From assembly GCF_013404085.1 (NCBI RefSeq), contig NZ_JABFHO010000001.1:62001-126000 (forward strand): 64,000 bases of DNA. The letters run 5' to 3'. The notes under the pieces were generated by a model. That model searched no databases, was not told the origin of the DNA, and was given only the letters and a program-made list of their open reading frames with translations. The stretch comes from Winogradskyella helgolandensis (lineage in GTDB: Bacteria; Bacteroidota; Bacteroidia; Flavobacteriales; Flavobacteriaceae). Positions 56,801 through 64,000 of this stretch are shown here, piece by piece (the stretch's first letter is position 1; every line of letters begins with the position of its first letter). The translations under genes were made by a program, and so were the position numbers.

Positions 56801-56825
56801 ATTTTAAGCTTCTGTTTCTAATCAT
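53817..56825 (-). CDS. GH2-family glycosidase, beta-mannosidase-like, with F5/8C domain
   Basis: The 1002-residue exported enzyme (signal IFILVAIMFTWKGFAQ) has an F5/8 type C (CBM32-like) domain at about 32-155, a GH2 sugar-binding domain (LNFAGVNWKSDIYINGKHLG, near 270), a beta-sandwich and a TIM barrel. The barrel has RNWIGMTNHEEFYEACDKYG, acid/base Glu622 in FYCGRNEGIP and nucleophile Glu680 in FHSELGII. The DDFWLANP segment matches exo-beta-mannosidase or mannosylglycoprotein endo-beta-mannosidase types, so a mannoside substrate is likely, though beta-glucosaminidase is an alternative. Confidence 0.88.
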   Translation of the reverse strand: MIRNRSLKSLVHIFILVAIMFTWKGFAQETNIAKYRIVTHSSSIDANQAGHLVVDGNEDTYWEAHYKDKSQFILIDLDSEQAINTLKIKWGVNFAIKYKISLISNGSIDEIYTTAEGVGGDQVLDIKGKEAQFVRIDISEVNDIIRGCSINEIEVLGNSNDRFKPSEVSEISLNNLSLNNSNWRVQSTAMVNDNEDQISASGYDDTEWIPAKVPGTILGDYYNFGAVQDPLYGDNMHQISDKFFSGNDFWYRTEVSFSPELANKKIYLNFAGVNWKSDIYINGKHLGKIEGGFLRGEYEVSDFIDLDKPNTIAVLVHHNENWVSGTFKIIKKTLGARISNGDMLGLDGPTSLASAGWNWLPIIRGRNNGIWNNVEFKVGGDVTIQDPWVSTKLPDDNLKKADLTISTELKNSSSKAVSGKLVAKLEGKITLELPVTILANETKTVTFDKSKFSKLSIKNPKLWWPNGYGEQHLEDLDLEFIVDDKISDEKSIKYGIRELEYIEKDNVLFIYCNNTRILLRGGNWGLPEAMMRMDAEGYDLRVKLHKEANFNMIRNWIGMTNHEEFYEACDKYGVLIFDDFWLANPKNGPNPKDVDLFMLNARDKIKWVRKHPSLAFYCGRNEGIPLLEYDVAMRKETELLDGTRHYVSNSADAPLSGFGPYEVKSPEWYFQRRGETFHSELGIIAIPEIESLRKMMPEEDLWPISDMWAVHNYQDSRSHKYTNTIESRYGTAVSAEDYSSKAQLLNYETGKAMFETLQSKQGSGMILWMSQSAWPSLICQLYDHYLEYTASYFAVKKGSSNIHAFWDIDRNEIRVANNTREDIKKATIKATIFDNEGHVIWSEETPITVASTSVKTSFPLVHTPADKVLYLKLELTQKGKVISDNFYWLENKNENCLDLNDLPKADIDLKITESVEGTFYTAQIKLTNKSSKISLLNKIKLKDKNSGESILPVHFDDDYVSLLPNEEKTINIKVDKKYLKNKNVEMHLEGWNTKTIALDINN

Positions 56826-56888
56826 TTTATGTTTAATTTAAAAAAATTCGTTACTATATTTAGATATTATTAGGATTGATGCGCCCTA

Positions 56889-56905
56889 CTGAATTAAAAA
56901 TTCAG
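56889..56905 (-). other. Small hairpin between susD and the GH2 gene
   Basis: CTGAATT and AATTCAG form a 7-bp stem with a 3-base loop in the 148-bp spacer after susD. Such hairpins can lower transcription into downstream PUL genes. No T run is present on the minus strand, so the effect would be partial at most. Confidence 0.4.
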
Positions 56906-56973
56906 GATGAGTTTTAAAATATATTGATAAGGCTAAACCTTGTTTTAATTATTTTAGAAGTCGGTTTTATATT

Positions 56974-58641
56974 TTAATTATACCCAGGATTTTGTGGAAA
57001 TTCAAGAGTTAAATTAGCATCTATTACACTTTGAGGAATTGGTAAAAGTCTATCTCTATCCTGAATAGTTTCACCTCCTTTAAAATTATGTAATTGCGTT
57101 CTTTCTAACCATTTACCCGTTCTCAGTAATGTGTATCTACGGTGTTCCTCAAGTAATAATTCACGAGATCGTTCATCTAAAATAAAATCCATAGTAACAT
57201 CTGCAGCTGTGATAGTTGAAGCATTAGCTCTCTCTCTAATTATATTAATTGTTGCTGCAGCACCAGTAACGTTACCTGATAAAAACTGAGCTTCAGCTTT
57301 TAAAAGATAAGTATCTGCCATTCTTAAATATACCTGATCATTATATTGGTAAGACTGCTGAATATCAGAAGCAATTGCTGATTCAAACTTTCTACTAAAA
57401 GGCCAGTCTTTTCTATTTGTTTCTGGATTAGTTATAGGTACACTCCAGTCTAAGTTTATAATATCTCCATAATTATAACCTGGTGGTAAATCATCAGCAA
57501 CACCAGTATCATTTTGCGACGCATCCTTTAATACAAAATATTTTCTTATAACATGATTGGAAAACCTATCGTCACCATCTTCATAAAGATCTAAAGCAAA
57601 TTTAGTAAGAGACATTCTACCTCTTGGTCGCCCTCCCCTTTCTACAGTAAGTTCTAAAGGTATGGTACCATCTATGTTTATTTCATTATACCTACTAGTA
57701 TGATATCGTCTCATGTCACTACCTTCACCACCTGCAGTTGCAAATTCCCATTGCCAAACCCATAATGCTTCCGTATTTCCTTGTTCTCTATTACTATTAC
57801 CCTCAAGGAACATGTCCATAAAAGGCACTCCAGGCTCATTAGATTGTACACCATAACGCTCTGTTACAAGTGTGTATTCTGGTGTATTAATTACTTTGTC
57901 AGCATAGATAATCGCCTGTCCTGGTTCGTTTAAAACTAAATATAATTCTGCAAGATAGTGCTGCACAGCTCCCCTACTAATTCTTCCAGGAACTGGAGAT
58001 ACGGGAACATATTGTTCCGCAAAAAGTAAATCTGCTTCTATTTGTGCTCTCACGTCTGACACAGGTGTTCTTTCCCAATCTGTTTTAATGTCTGACCCGT
58101 TAGATTCTTCTAAAGTTAAAGGAACATCTCCCCATGTAAATGTTAAATGTCTGTAAGCCCATGCTCTAATTGCTCTAGCCTCAGCTATAACACGGTTTTT
58201 GTTAGCATCGTCTTCCCAATCAACATCTGGATTTTCTGCTCTGCCAGCAATAGTATTTGCAGCGTTAATTATACTATAAAGCCATGTAAAATTCCCTTGA
58301 AGTTCAGAGTTAGTTGCATTATTTGATTCTCCCCAACTGTCTGCAACATATCCCCAACCATCAGGTTGATTTGTACACATGTTGTCTGTTCCGTTAAGAA
58401 ACATTTCTGCTCTTAACCTATCTGAACTTCTATCAGAACTACTAGTTGATCTTCCTTCTCGTTCCATTCTTACATTGGCATACAAACCATTTAACGCAGC
58501 CTCAAATCCGGCCAAATCTAAAAACAATGAATTAGCAGTTACAATGGATGGAGTTTTTTCGTTAAGAATATCTTCTGAACAGCCACTAGCTACCAATAGT
58601 AATGTGACTATGACTATTATGTTATATTTTAAAGTTTTCAT
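56974..58641 (-). CDS. susD: SusD-like surface glycan-binding lipoprotein
   Basis: SusD-like proteins sit on the SusC barrel and capture glycans at the cell surface. From ATG 58639-58641 the protein is 555 residues and starts MKTLKYNIIVIVTLLLVASG, with lipobox cysteine in SGCSED. It has the RagB/SusD helical repeats (AIIYADKVINTPEYTLV; RMADTYLLKAEAQFLSGN) and the C-terminal LLPIPQSVIDANLTLEFPQN end. A longer start at 58671 adds MDFKIIITKN and is rejected because it precedes a complete lipoprotein signal. It begins 19 bp after susC ends. Confidence 0.94.
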   Translation of the reverse strand: MKTLKYNIIVIVTLLLVASGCSEDILNEKTPSIVTANSLFLDLAGFEAALNGLYANVRMEREGRSTSSSDRSSDRLRAEMFLNGTDNMCTNQPDGWGYVADSWGESNNATNSELQGNFTWLYSIINAANTIAGRAENPDVDWEDDANKNRVIAEARAIRAWAYRHLTFTWGDVPLTLEESNGSDIKTDWERTPVSDVRAQIEADLLFAEQYVPVSPVPGRISRGAVQHYLAELYLVLNEPGQAIIYADKVINTPEYTLVTERYGVQSNEPGVPFMDMFLEGNSNREQGNTEALWVWQWEFATAGGEGSDMRRYHTSRYNEINIDGTIPLELTVERGGRPRGRMSLTKFALDLYEDGDDRFSNHVIRKYFVLKDASQNDTGVADDLPPGYNYGDIINLDWSVPITNPETNRKDWPFSRKFESAIASDIQQSYQYNDQVYLRMADTYLLKAEAQFLSGNVTGAAATINIIRERANASTITAADVTMDFILDERSRELLLEEHRRYTLLRTGKWLERTQLHNFKGGETIQDRDRLLPIPQSVIDANLTLEFPQNPGYN

Positions 58642-58660
58642 ATTTTTAGTTATTATAATT

Positions 58661-61600
58661 TTAAAGTCCAATATTTAGTCCAAGTACATATTCTTTAACG
58701 AGTGGCGTAGAACGCTGACCATCATCGCCATTAGCATCCGCTACTCCAGAACCTAATTCAGGATCTAAACCTGTGTAATCTGTTATGGTCACTAAATTTC
58801 TTCCAGTAACATATAATCTAAATTTAGTTAACCCTAATTTTTCTAATACATCATTGGGTAAATCATAAGACAATGTAAGATCCCTTAGCCTAATAAAACT
58901 AGCGTCTTCATATCTTGTTGCTGAAACCCCTCCTTGCTCGTGTGCATTCTCGTTATTAGCAAAGATTGTGTTGGTTGGATTATCTGGTGTCCACCAATTA
59001 CGGTATACGGTATTACGTCTTGTACCTTGAAAGACATCCGTACTCCATAAACTATTTGATTTTGTAGCTCCACTAACTCCAGTTACAAAGAAGTTTAATC
59101 CAAAATTCTTATAATTAAGCGTATTGGTGATTCCCCATATGGCCTTAGGATCCCTCTGACCTTGAAATACTCTATCCTCAGCATTTATAACAAAGTCACC
59201 GTTAACATCTCTAATTTTTATATAACCTGGTTGAGTACCATAAGCTGCGGCCAAACCTGCTTCATCTTCTTGCCAAACACCATCATATTGATAACCGTAA
59301 TTGGTTTGAATAGGTTTACCAATAAACCAACTATTATCCAAATCATCAGTTTCATTTCCATTTTCATCAAGGATGCCATATAACGATACTATTTTATTTT
59401 TAGTAAATGATATATTCCCTCTTGTTGTCCATGAAAAATTTGGTGTTTTAATGTTCCTAGAGACTAATGATATTTCAATACCCCTATTATTAGTTTTCCC
59501 TATATTCTGAGTTATTTCATCTAACCCATGTATTGGAGATATTGATCTATTTAATAATAAATCTGATGTATCTGTATTATAATAGTTTATGTCTCCTGTA
59601 ATTCTATTATTTAGGAAGCCAAAATCAAGTCCAATATTATAAGACTCACTAGTTTCCCAACTTAATGTTGGAGTCCCTAAAGTAGATGGTATATATCCTG
59701 GTGCCGTGGTACCAGATCCTGTAACATTGTCAAAGGTTCTAAATTTAGCAATAGTTTCATATGCACCTAGTGCCTGGTTTCCATTTTGTCCCCAAGACCC
59801 TCTCAGTTTTAAATTATTTATTATATCACTCTTAAAAAATTCTTCATTACTAATATTCCATCCTACAGCAAGTGAAGGGAATGTGCCCCATTTATTACCC
59901 TCTCCAAAACCAGAAAACCCATCACGTCTAACAGTAAATGTGAATAAATACTTATCATCAAAACCATAATTTGCTCTAAACATTTGAGAAATAAGATTTG
60001 TTTTTCTATACTCATAAGAAGGCTCTATTAAATTGGCTTGAGAAGCTCCATACCAACCTTGTATATCATTAGGAAAACCCTCTGCACTCAAACTATTAGT
60101 ACTTCTCTCATCTTGTTCTGTACTATACACACCGGTTAAACCTATAGTATGCTTTCCGATGTCTTTATTATAAGTAAATATGTTTTCAATAGTATAACTT
60201 TCAATAAGGCCACGGCTAACATCCGAAGATCCTTGTTTTTCAAATCCTTCTGTTGTATTTCTGCCTCGATATGTACCAGAATTAGTGGTTCTATATCTAA
60301 ACCCTGTATTTAATCTATATTGCAAACCTTTTACAAAAGGCAATTCAATATTTAAAAAATTATTAGTTACAATTTGCATTGAGGTATTTGTGTTTTCCAT
60401 AAAAATACCCTCTAAAGGATTACTAAAATATCTATCTTCATCCCATGGATAGATATTTAGATTACCATTTTCATCATATGGTTTAGTTAATGGATTCATC
60501 CAAAAAACATCTTCAAAATTAGCAGAAATACCACTTTGATCTCCATATGTTAATGTAGTTCTTGTTCCTAATGATAGCCAATCAGTGATTTTATAATCTA
60601 AGTTAAGTCTTGTAGAAAACCTTTGATAATCATCGTTTATCGCAATACCAGCTACATCTAACAAATTAAAAGCTGTATAATATTTTGTTTTGTCCGAACC
60701 ACCAGATATAGAGACATTGTGATTTTGACTAAAACCATCTCTTAAAGCAATATCAGGCCACGAAACCCATGCTTTATTAGCATAAACTTCTCGTTCAGTT
60801 TCAGTAAAGATTGTAGTTAAATCAGGGTCAGTTAGACCATCTGTAGCTATTGCTCGTTCTAATTTAAAATTATAAAACTCTTCACCATTCATTAATCGAG
60901 GTAAGTTTGATAATTTTTGAATAGTGCTATAACCGTCGTATCTAATAACTGTTTTTCCTTCAACACCACCTTTTGTGGTTATTAAAATAACACCATTAGA
61001 TCCACGAGAACCATAAATTGCCGCTGATGATGCATCTTTTAAAATTTCAACAGACTTAATATCGTTAGGACTTATATCTCTAAGTTGTCCTTGGTATGGA
61101 ACACCGTCAACAACAATTAAAGGACCGTTGCTCGCTAAAATAGAATTTCTACCTCTAATTACGATTGAAGTATCATCATTACTAGGCGCAGCTCCTGTAG
61201 ATAATGTCGTTACGGAAATCCCAGGTAATGCACCCTGAATAGCCTGTGAAATATCCACGTTAGGAACCATCTCTAACCTTTCTTGATCTAAAGACGCTAC
61301 AGTACCTGTAATATCACTCTTTTTTTGAGAGCCATAACCAACCACTACAACCTCGCTCAATGACTGAGCATCCTCTTTTAACTGAATATTTAAAGTATCA
61401 TCCCCTTTAATCTCAACCTCTTGACTTATAAATCCAAGATATGAGAATACTAATACATCTCCGATTTTTCGATTAGGGATTACGAAGTTTCCATCAAAAT
61501 CAGTAGTTCCTCCTGTAGACGTATTTTTTACTATTATATTAACTCCGGGTAAAGGCGAACTGGTACTCGCATCAAACACTGTTCCTTTTATTTTTAAATC

Positions 61601-61681
61601 TTGCCCAAAGGACAGCGCAGAAAAAAAGATAAAAGCAATAAGACATAATTTGTTTTTCGATAAAATAAAGTAGAGATTCAT
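58661..61681 (-). CDS. susC: SusC-like TonB-dependent outer-membrane transporter
   Basis: This 1006-residue barrel imports oligosaccharides with energy from TonB. It has a signal peptide (IAFIFFSALSFGQDL), a carboxypeptidase-regulatory-like domain at about 27-112 (IKGTVFDASTSSPLPGVNII), a TonB box region (SEVVVVGYGSQKKSD), a plug domain with SAAIYGSRGSNGVILITTKG, and a large barrel ending KEYVLGLNIGL. Together with SusD it defines the PUL. The promoter lies upstream at 61707-61714 with inverted repeats beyond it. No STN domain is present, so it does not look like an anti-sigma-regulated SusC. Confidence 0.95.
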   Translation of the reverse strand: MNLYFILSKNKLCLIAFIFFSALSFGQDLKIKGTVFDASTSSPLPGVNIIVKNTSTGGTTDFDGNFVIPNRKIGDVLVFSYLGFISQEVEIKGDDTLNIQLKEDAQSLSEVVVVGYGSQKKSDITGTVASLDQERLEMVPNVDISQAIQGALPGISVTTLSTGAAPSNDDTSIVIRGRNSILASNGPLIVVDGVPYQGQLRDISPNDIKSVEILKDASSAAIYGSRGSNGVILITTKGGVEGKTVIRYDGYSTIQKLSNLPRLMNGEEFYNFKLERAIATDGLTDPDLTTIFTETEREVYANKAWVSWPDIALRDGFSQNHNVSISGGSDKTKYYTAFNLLDVAGIAINDDYQRFSTRLNLDYKITDWLSLGTRTTLTYGDQSGISANFEDVFWMNPLTKPYDENGNLNIYPWDEDRYFSNPLEGIFMENTNTSMQIVTNNFLNIELPFVKGLQYRLNTGFRYRTTNSGTYRGRNTTEGFEKQGSSDVSRGLIESYTIENIFTYNKDIGKHTIGLTGVYSTEQDERSTNSLSAEGFPNDIQGWYGASQANLIEPSYEYRKTNLISQMFRANYGFDDKYLFTFTVRRDGFSGFGEGNKWGTFPSLAVGWNISNEEFFKSDIINNLKLRGSWGQNGNQALGAYETIAKFRTFDNVTGSGTTAPGYIPSTLGTPTLSWETSESYNIGLDFGFLNNRITGDINYYNTDTSDLLLNRSISPIHGLDEITQNIGKTNNRGIEISLVSRNIKTPNFSWTTRGNISFTKNKIVSLYGILDENGNETDDLDNSWFIGKPIQTNYGYQYDGVWQEDEAGLAAAYGTQPGYIKIRDVNGDFVINAEDRVFQGQRDPKAIWGITNTLNYKNFGLNFFVTGVSGATKSNSLWSTDVFQGTRRNTVYRNWWTPDNPTNTIFANNENAHEQGGVSATRYEDASFIRLRDLTLSYDLPNDVLEKLGLTKFRLYVTGRNLVTITDYTGLDPELGSGVADANGDDGQRSTPLVKEYVLGLNIGL

Positions 61682-61706
61682 TATTATATAGTTTTATTTA
61701 GAAAGT

Positions 61707-61714
61707 CAAATATA
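61707..61714 (-). promoter_or_regulatory. -7 element of the susC operon promoter
   Basis: The minus strand reads TATATTTG, a full consensus match, 25 bp before the susC ATG. The expected -33 site, 19 bp upstream, reads TGTAAA and is weak, as expected if an activator is needed. Confidence 0.6.
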
Positions 61715-61738
61715 AATGGCTTAGAGATACTTATTTAC

Positions 61739-61802
61739 ACGAAATGTTTCGTTTTTTATCAAAATCATTCCAAATTTTAAAAGATGTTTCACAATGAAAC
61801 AT
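61739..61802. promoter_or_regulatory. Inverted repeats between susC and the PUL sensor, candidate activator sites
   Basis: ACGAAATGTTTCGT (61739-61752) is a perfect 14-bp palindrome apart from its TG centre. ATGTTTC-ACAAT-GAAACAT (61784-61802) is a second. The core ATGTTTC repeats at 61744-61750 and 61784-61790, exactly 40 bp apart. The first palindrome lies directly upstream of the weak susC -33 region. This fits binding sites for the adjacent regulator, but its DNA-binding domain is outside the window. Confidence 0.5.
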
Positions 61803-61878
61803 ATGTGTTATAATTAATATGAAATATAAAAAATATTACTTACGAAATTTTTATATTAGCAATAAACCCCTGACAAAA

Positions 61879-64000
61879 ATGAGAATACCCCAACTTGCGT
61901 GTTTAATCTTCTTTTTATCGATATCTGTCGGAGCACAAAACGAGCCTATTATTTCTTTAACAAGCGTCAGCCCTGAAGGAGGTGTCTCAATTACATCTGT
62001 AATGTGCATAAATGAAGATCATTTAGGGTTTATTTGGTTTGGAACTAATAATGGCCTTTTTAAATATGATTCCAATGAAATAAAAAGATATAGCTACTCA
62101 CAATCAAACCCTAAAAGTTTACCTACAAATAGGATTAATCAAATATTAAGCAATACCAATGGTGATTTACTAATAGCAACAGAAAATGGTATTTGTAAAT
62201 ACAATCCTGTTTCTGATGATTTTACTAGACTGCAAATTAAAACCAATCAAGACTCCACAATAGGTAATAATATCGATGCATTAATACAAACTTCAAATGG
62301 GGAGTATTGGTTTTTAGACGAGAGAGGTGTTGCAAAATTAAATACGAACTTAGATAAAGCTGAATACATTAACATTGATAATAATTCGTCTCGCGCTCGG
62401 TTGTTACATATGGATGACTCTAATAATATCTGGCTCGTTTTTCAAGACGGAAAAGTATATTATAAAACCAAAGATTCAGAGCATTTTCAATTCTTTGCAC
62501 AAAGTATCTCGGGATATCCTAGATCCGTTTATGCCGATAATAACAAGGTATGGATCGGTTATGACAATAAAGGACTAATGTGTTTTGATATCAACGGGAC
62601 ATTATTAAACCATTATAATGAACAAAATAACTTTATAAGTGACCGGGTAAGAAGTATCATTAAATCAAATAATGGAAACATATGGGTCGCTACATATAAT
62701 GGTATTGCTGTATTAAACAACCTCGATATTGTTAAAGTAGTTAACTCCGAAAACCATCCTAACCTAACACATCAATCCATTTGGTCCCTATATAAAGATT
62801 CTAACAATATTATTTGGGTAGGTTCTTGGTTAGGTGGCTTAAGTTATCACAGTGAATTTAAGAACTCTGTAACACACATTACACAATCAAATAAAAATAG
62901 ATCTAGAAGCAATAACATCATTACTGCTTTTGCACCAGACCCAGATAAAGTACATATTTGGATCGGAACTGAAACTGGAAAATTAATTAAATATAACCAA
63001 CACAAAAACGAAACGAAGGAGGTAGAAGTTTTATATGATGACAAAAAAGTAAAGAATATCAAATCCATTGTATTTGATAGTAAAAAACAAATGTGGGTTG
63101 GTACGCGTGATGATGGTATTTTATATAGAAAGAAAAATGAAAAAAAATTCACAAAGCTAAACGTCCCTTTTAATATTGGACTTCAAATCACAACCATGCT
63201 TCCAGAAGAAGATGGTATCTGGATTAGTGATTATCAGCAAGGTGTATTTCATTATTCTTTTATAGACCACACATTTAAACAATACAAACACAATCCTTTA
63301 GATGCCAATTCTATATCTAATAATCATATCAGAAAAATAATAAAAGACAGAAAAGGTGACTTATGGTTTGCAACCGAAAAAGGACTTAATTTATTAAAAT
63401 CGAATACTGAAAAATTTATTAATTTTTTACATTCTGAGGAAGATGAAAATAGTTTATCAGCTGATTATATTTATTCCATATTTGAAGATTTTGAAGGTCA
63501 TCTTTGGATAGGCACAAATGGCAGTGGACTAGACAAATTGAATGTCGAAAATTTAAAATTTGAGCATTATACAATTAAAAATAATTTACCAGGAAATGAG
63601 GTTTATACTATACTAGATGACATCAATAACAATATATGGTTGGCAACAGACAATGGTATTTGTAAATTTTATCCTAATGAAAATAAGGTATTAACATTTG
63701 GTCATATTGAAGGTATTTATAATAACAGCTTCACACCCAATGCAGGACTTTTTTCCGAGAACGGATTAATGTTTTTTGGCGGCTCTAACGGCTTTATTTA
63801 TTTTCGACCAAACGATATACTTATTCGAAACACGATTAAACCAGATGCCATAATTACAAATTTCTATGTAAGTAATAAAGAAATTTTGCCTGGACAAGAA
63901 AACAAAATTTTAAAATCAAATATTAATAATTCCAAATTAATTAAATTAAAACATAATCAGAATTCTTTTAGTTTTAGACTTGCAGCAAACAACTATATAG
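61879..64000 (+). CDS. Two-component-type PUL sensor with regulator propellers (C-terminus cut)
   Basis: The visible 707 codons encode a signal peptide (MRIPQLACLIFFLSISVGAQ) and a periplasmic beta-propeller region with about 13 Reg_prop repeats (examples FIWFGTNNGLFKYD, LWFATEKGLNLL, LWIGTNGSGLDKLN). The start of a Y_Y_Y domain follows at the edge (LKHNQNSFSFRLAANNY). This is the sensor half of a hybrid two-component (HTCS) regulator, which senses oligosaccharides and activates susCD; the kinase, receiver and AraC parts would lie beyond the window. I use ATG at 61879; an in-frame ATG at 61819 is possible but gives a long polar lead. Confidence 0.9.
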   Translation, partial: MRIPQLACLIFFLSISVGAQNEPIISLTSVSPEGGVSITSVMCINEDHLGFIWFGTNNGLFKYDSNEIKRYSYSQSNPKSLPTNRINQILSNTNGDLLIATENGICKYNPVSDDFTRLQIKTNQDSTIGNNIDALIQTSNGEYWFLDERGVAKLNTNLDKAEYINIDNNSSRARLLHMDDSNNIWLVFQDGKVYYKTKDSEHFQFFAQSISGYPRSVYADNNKVWIGYDNKGLMCFDINGTLLNHYNEQNNFISDRVRSIIKSNNGNIWVATYNGIAVLNNLDIVKVVNSENHPNLTHQSIWSLYKDSNNIIWVGSWLGGLSYHSEFKNSVTHITQSNKNRSRSNNIITAFAPDPDKVHIWIGTETGKLIKYNQHKNETKEVEVLYDDKKVKNIKSIVFDSKKQMWVGTRDDGILYRKKNEKKFTKLNVPFNIGLQITTMLPEEDGIWISDYQQGVFHYSFIDHTFKQYKHNPLDANSISNNHIRKIIKDRKGDLWFATEKGLNLLKSNTEKFINFLHSEEDENSLSADYIYSIFEDFEGHLWIGTNGSGLDKLNVENLKFEHYTIKNNLPGNEVYTILDDINNNIWLATDNGICKFYPNENKVLTFGHIEGIYNNSFTPNAGLFSENGLMFFGGSNGFIYFRPNDILIRNTIKPDAIITNFYVSNKEILPGQENKILKSNINNSKLIKLKHNQNSFSFRLAANNYI

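Noticed and set aside
62847..63152. 101-codon minus-strand frame inside the sensor gene
   Set aside because: It is antisense to a continuous plus-strand propeller region with many clear Reg_prop repeats and has no recognisable domain.

Overview
The window comes from the chromosome of a marine-type member of the Flavobacteriaceae (Bacteroidota). The evidence is the low-GC, Bacteroidota-style sequence, a SusC/SusD pair, a type IX secretion (T9SS) C-terminal domain, promoters of the TTTG-N19-TAnnTTTG type, MurE with the meso-diaminopimelate motif DNPR, and a mevalonate-pathway HMG-CoA reductase. The species cannot be named from the sequence alone.

Region 1 (1-15076, minus strand) is the division and cell wall (dcw) cluster, read right to left: mraZ, rsmH, ftsL, ftsI, murE, mraY, murD, ftsW, murG, murC, ftsQ, ftsA and ftsZ (cut by the window edge). 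Palindromic repeats have inserted into three of its gene junctions. Four GTGGT boxes in 10-bp phase, overlapping the mraZ promoter, form a likely MraZ operator. Region 2 (15250-26777) is ordinary housekeeping: an alpha/beta hydrolase, engB, an OppC-type permease, a tail-specific protease behind a 90-bp tandem duplication, surE, lpxB, an NlpC/P60 lipoprotein, comEC and a thioredoxin-like protein. It also holds two small genes broken by single in-frame stops. Region 3 (26814-43216) carries two tandem POT transporters, a dipeptidyl peptidase IV, HMG-CoA reductase with a GHMP kinase, and the coaX-OMP-TPR-lptC-CNNM-ppiD run. A tRNA-Phe with its own promoter and terminator follows at 43319.

Region 4 (43855-64000) is a polysaccharide utilisation locus (PUL). 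A divergent hybrid two-component-type sensor (cut by the window edge) faces a long minus-strand run: SusC, SusD, a GH2 beta-mannosidase-like enzyme, an Nramp-fold transporter, a ManA-type mannose-6-phosphate isomerase, two signal-peptide TIM-barrel proteins that I cannot place in a known GH family, a PKD lipoprotein, a T9SS-exported lectin-like protein, an SDR oxidoreductase and UxuA mannonate dehydratase. The enzyme set points to a substrate with both mannose and glucuronate.

The most unusual element is the Nramp-fold protein. It lacks the metal-binding DPGN and MPH motifs and is the only inner-membrane transporter in the PUL. I infer that it may import the sugar product rather than a metal. 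The two unclassified TIM-barrel proteins are the next best leads.
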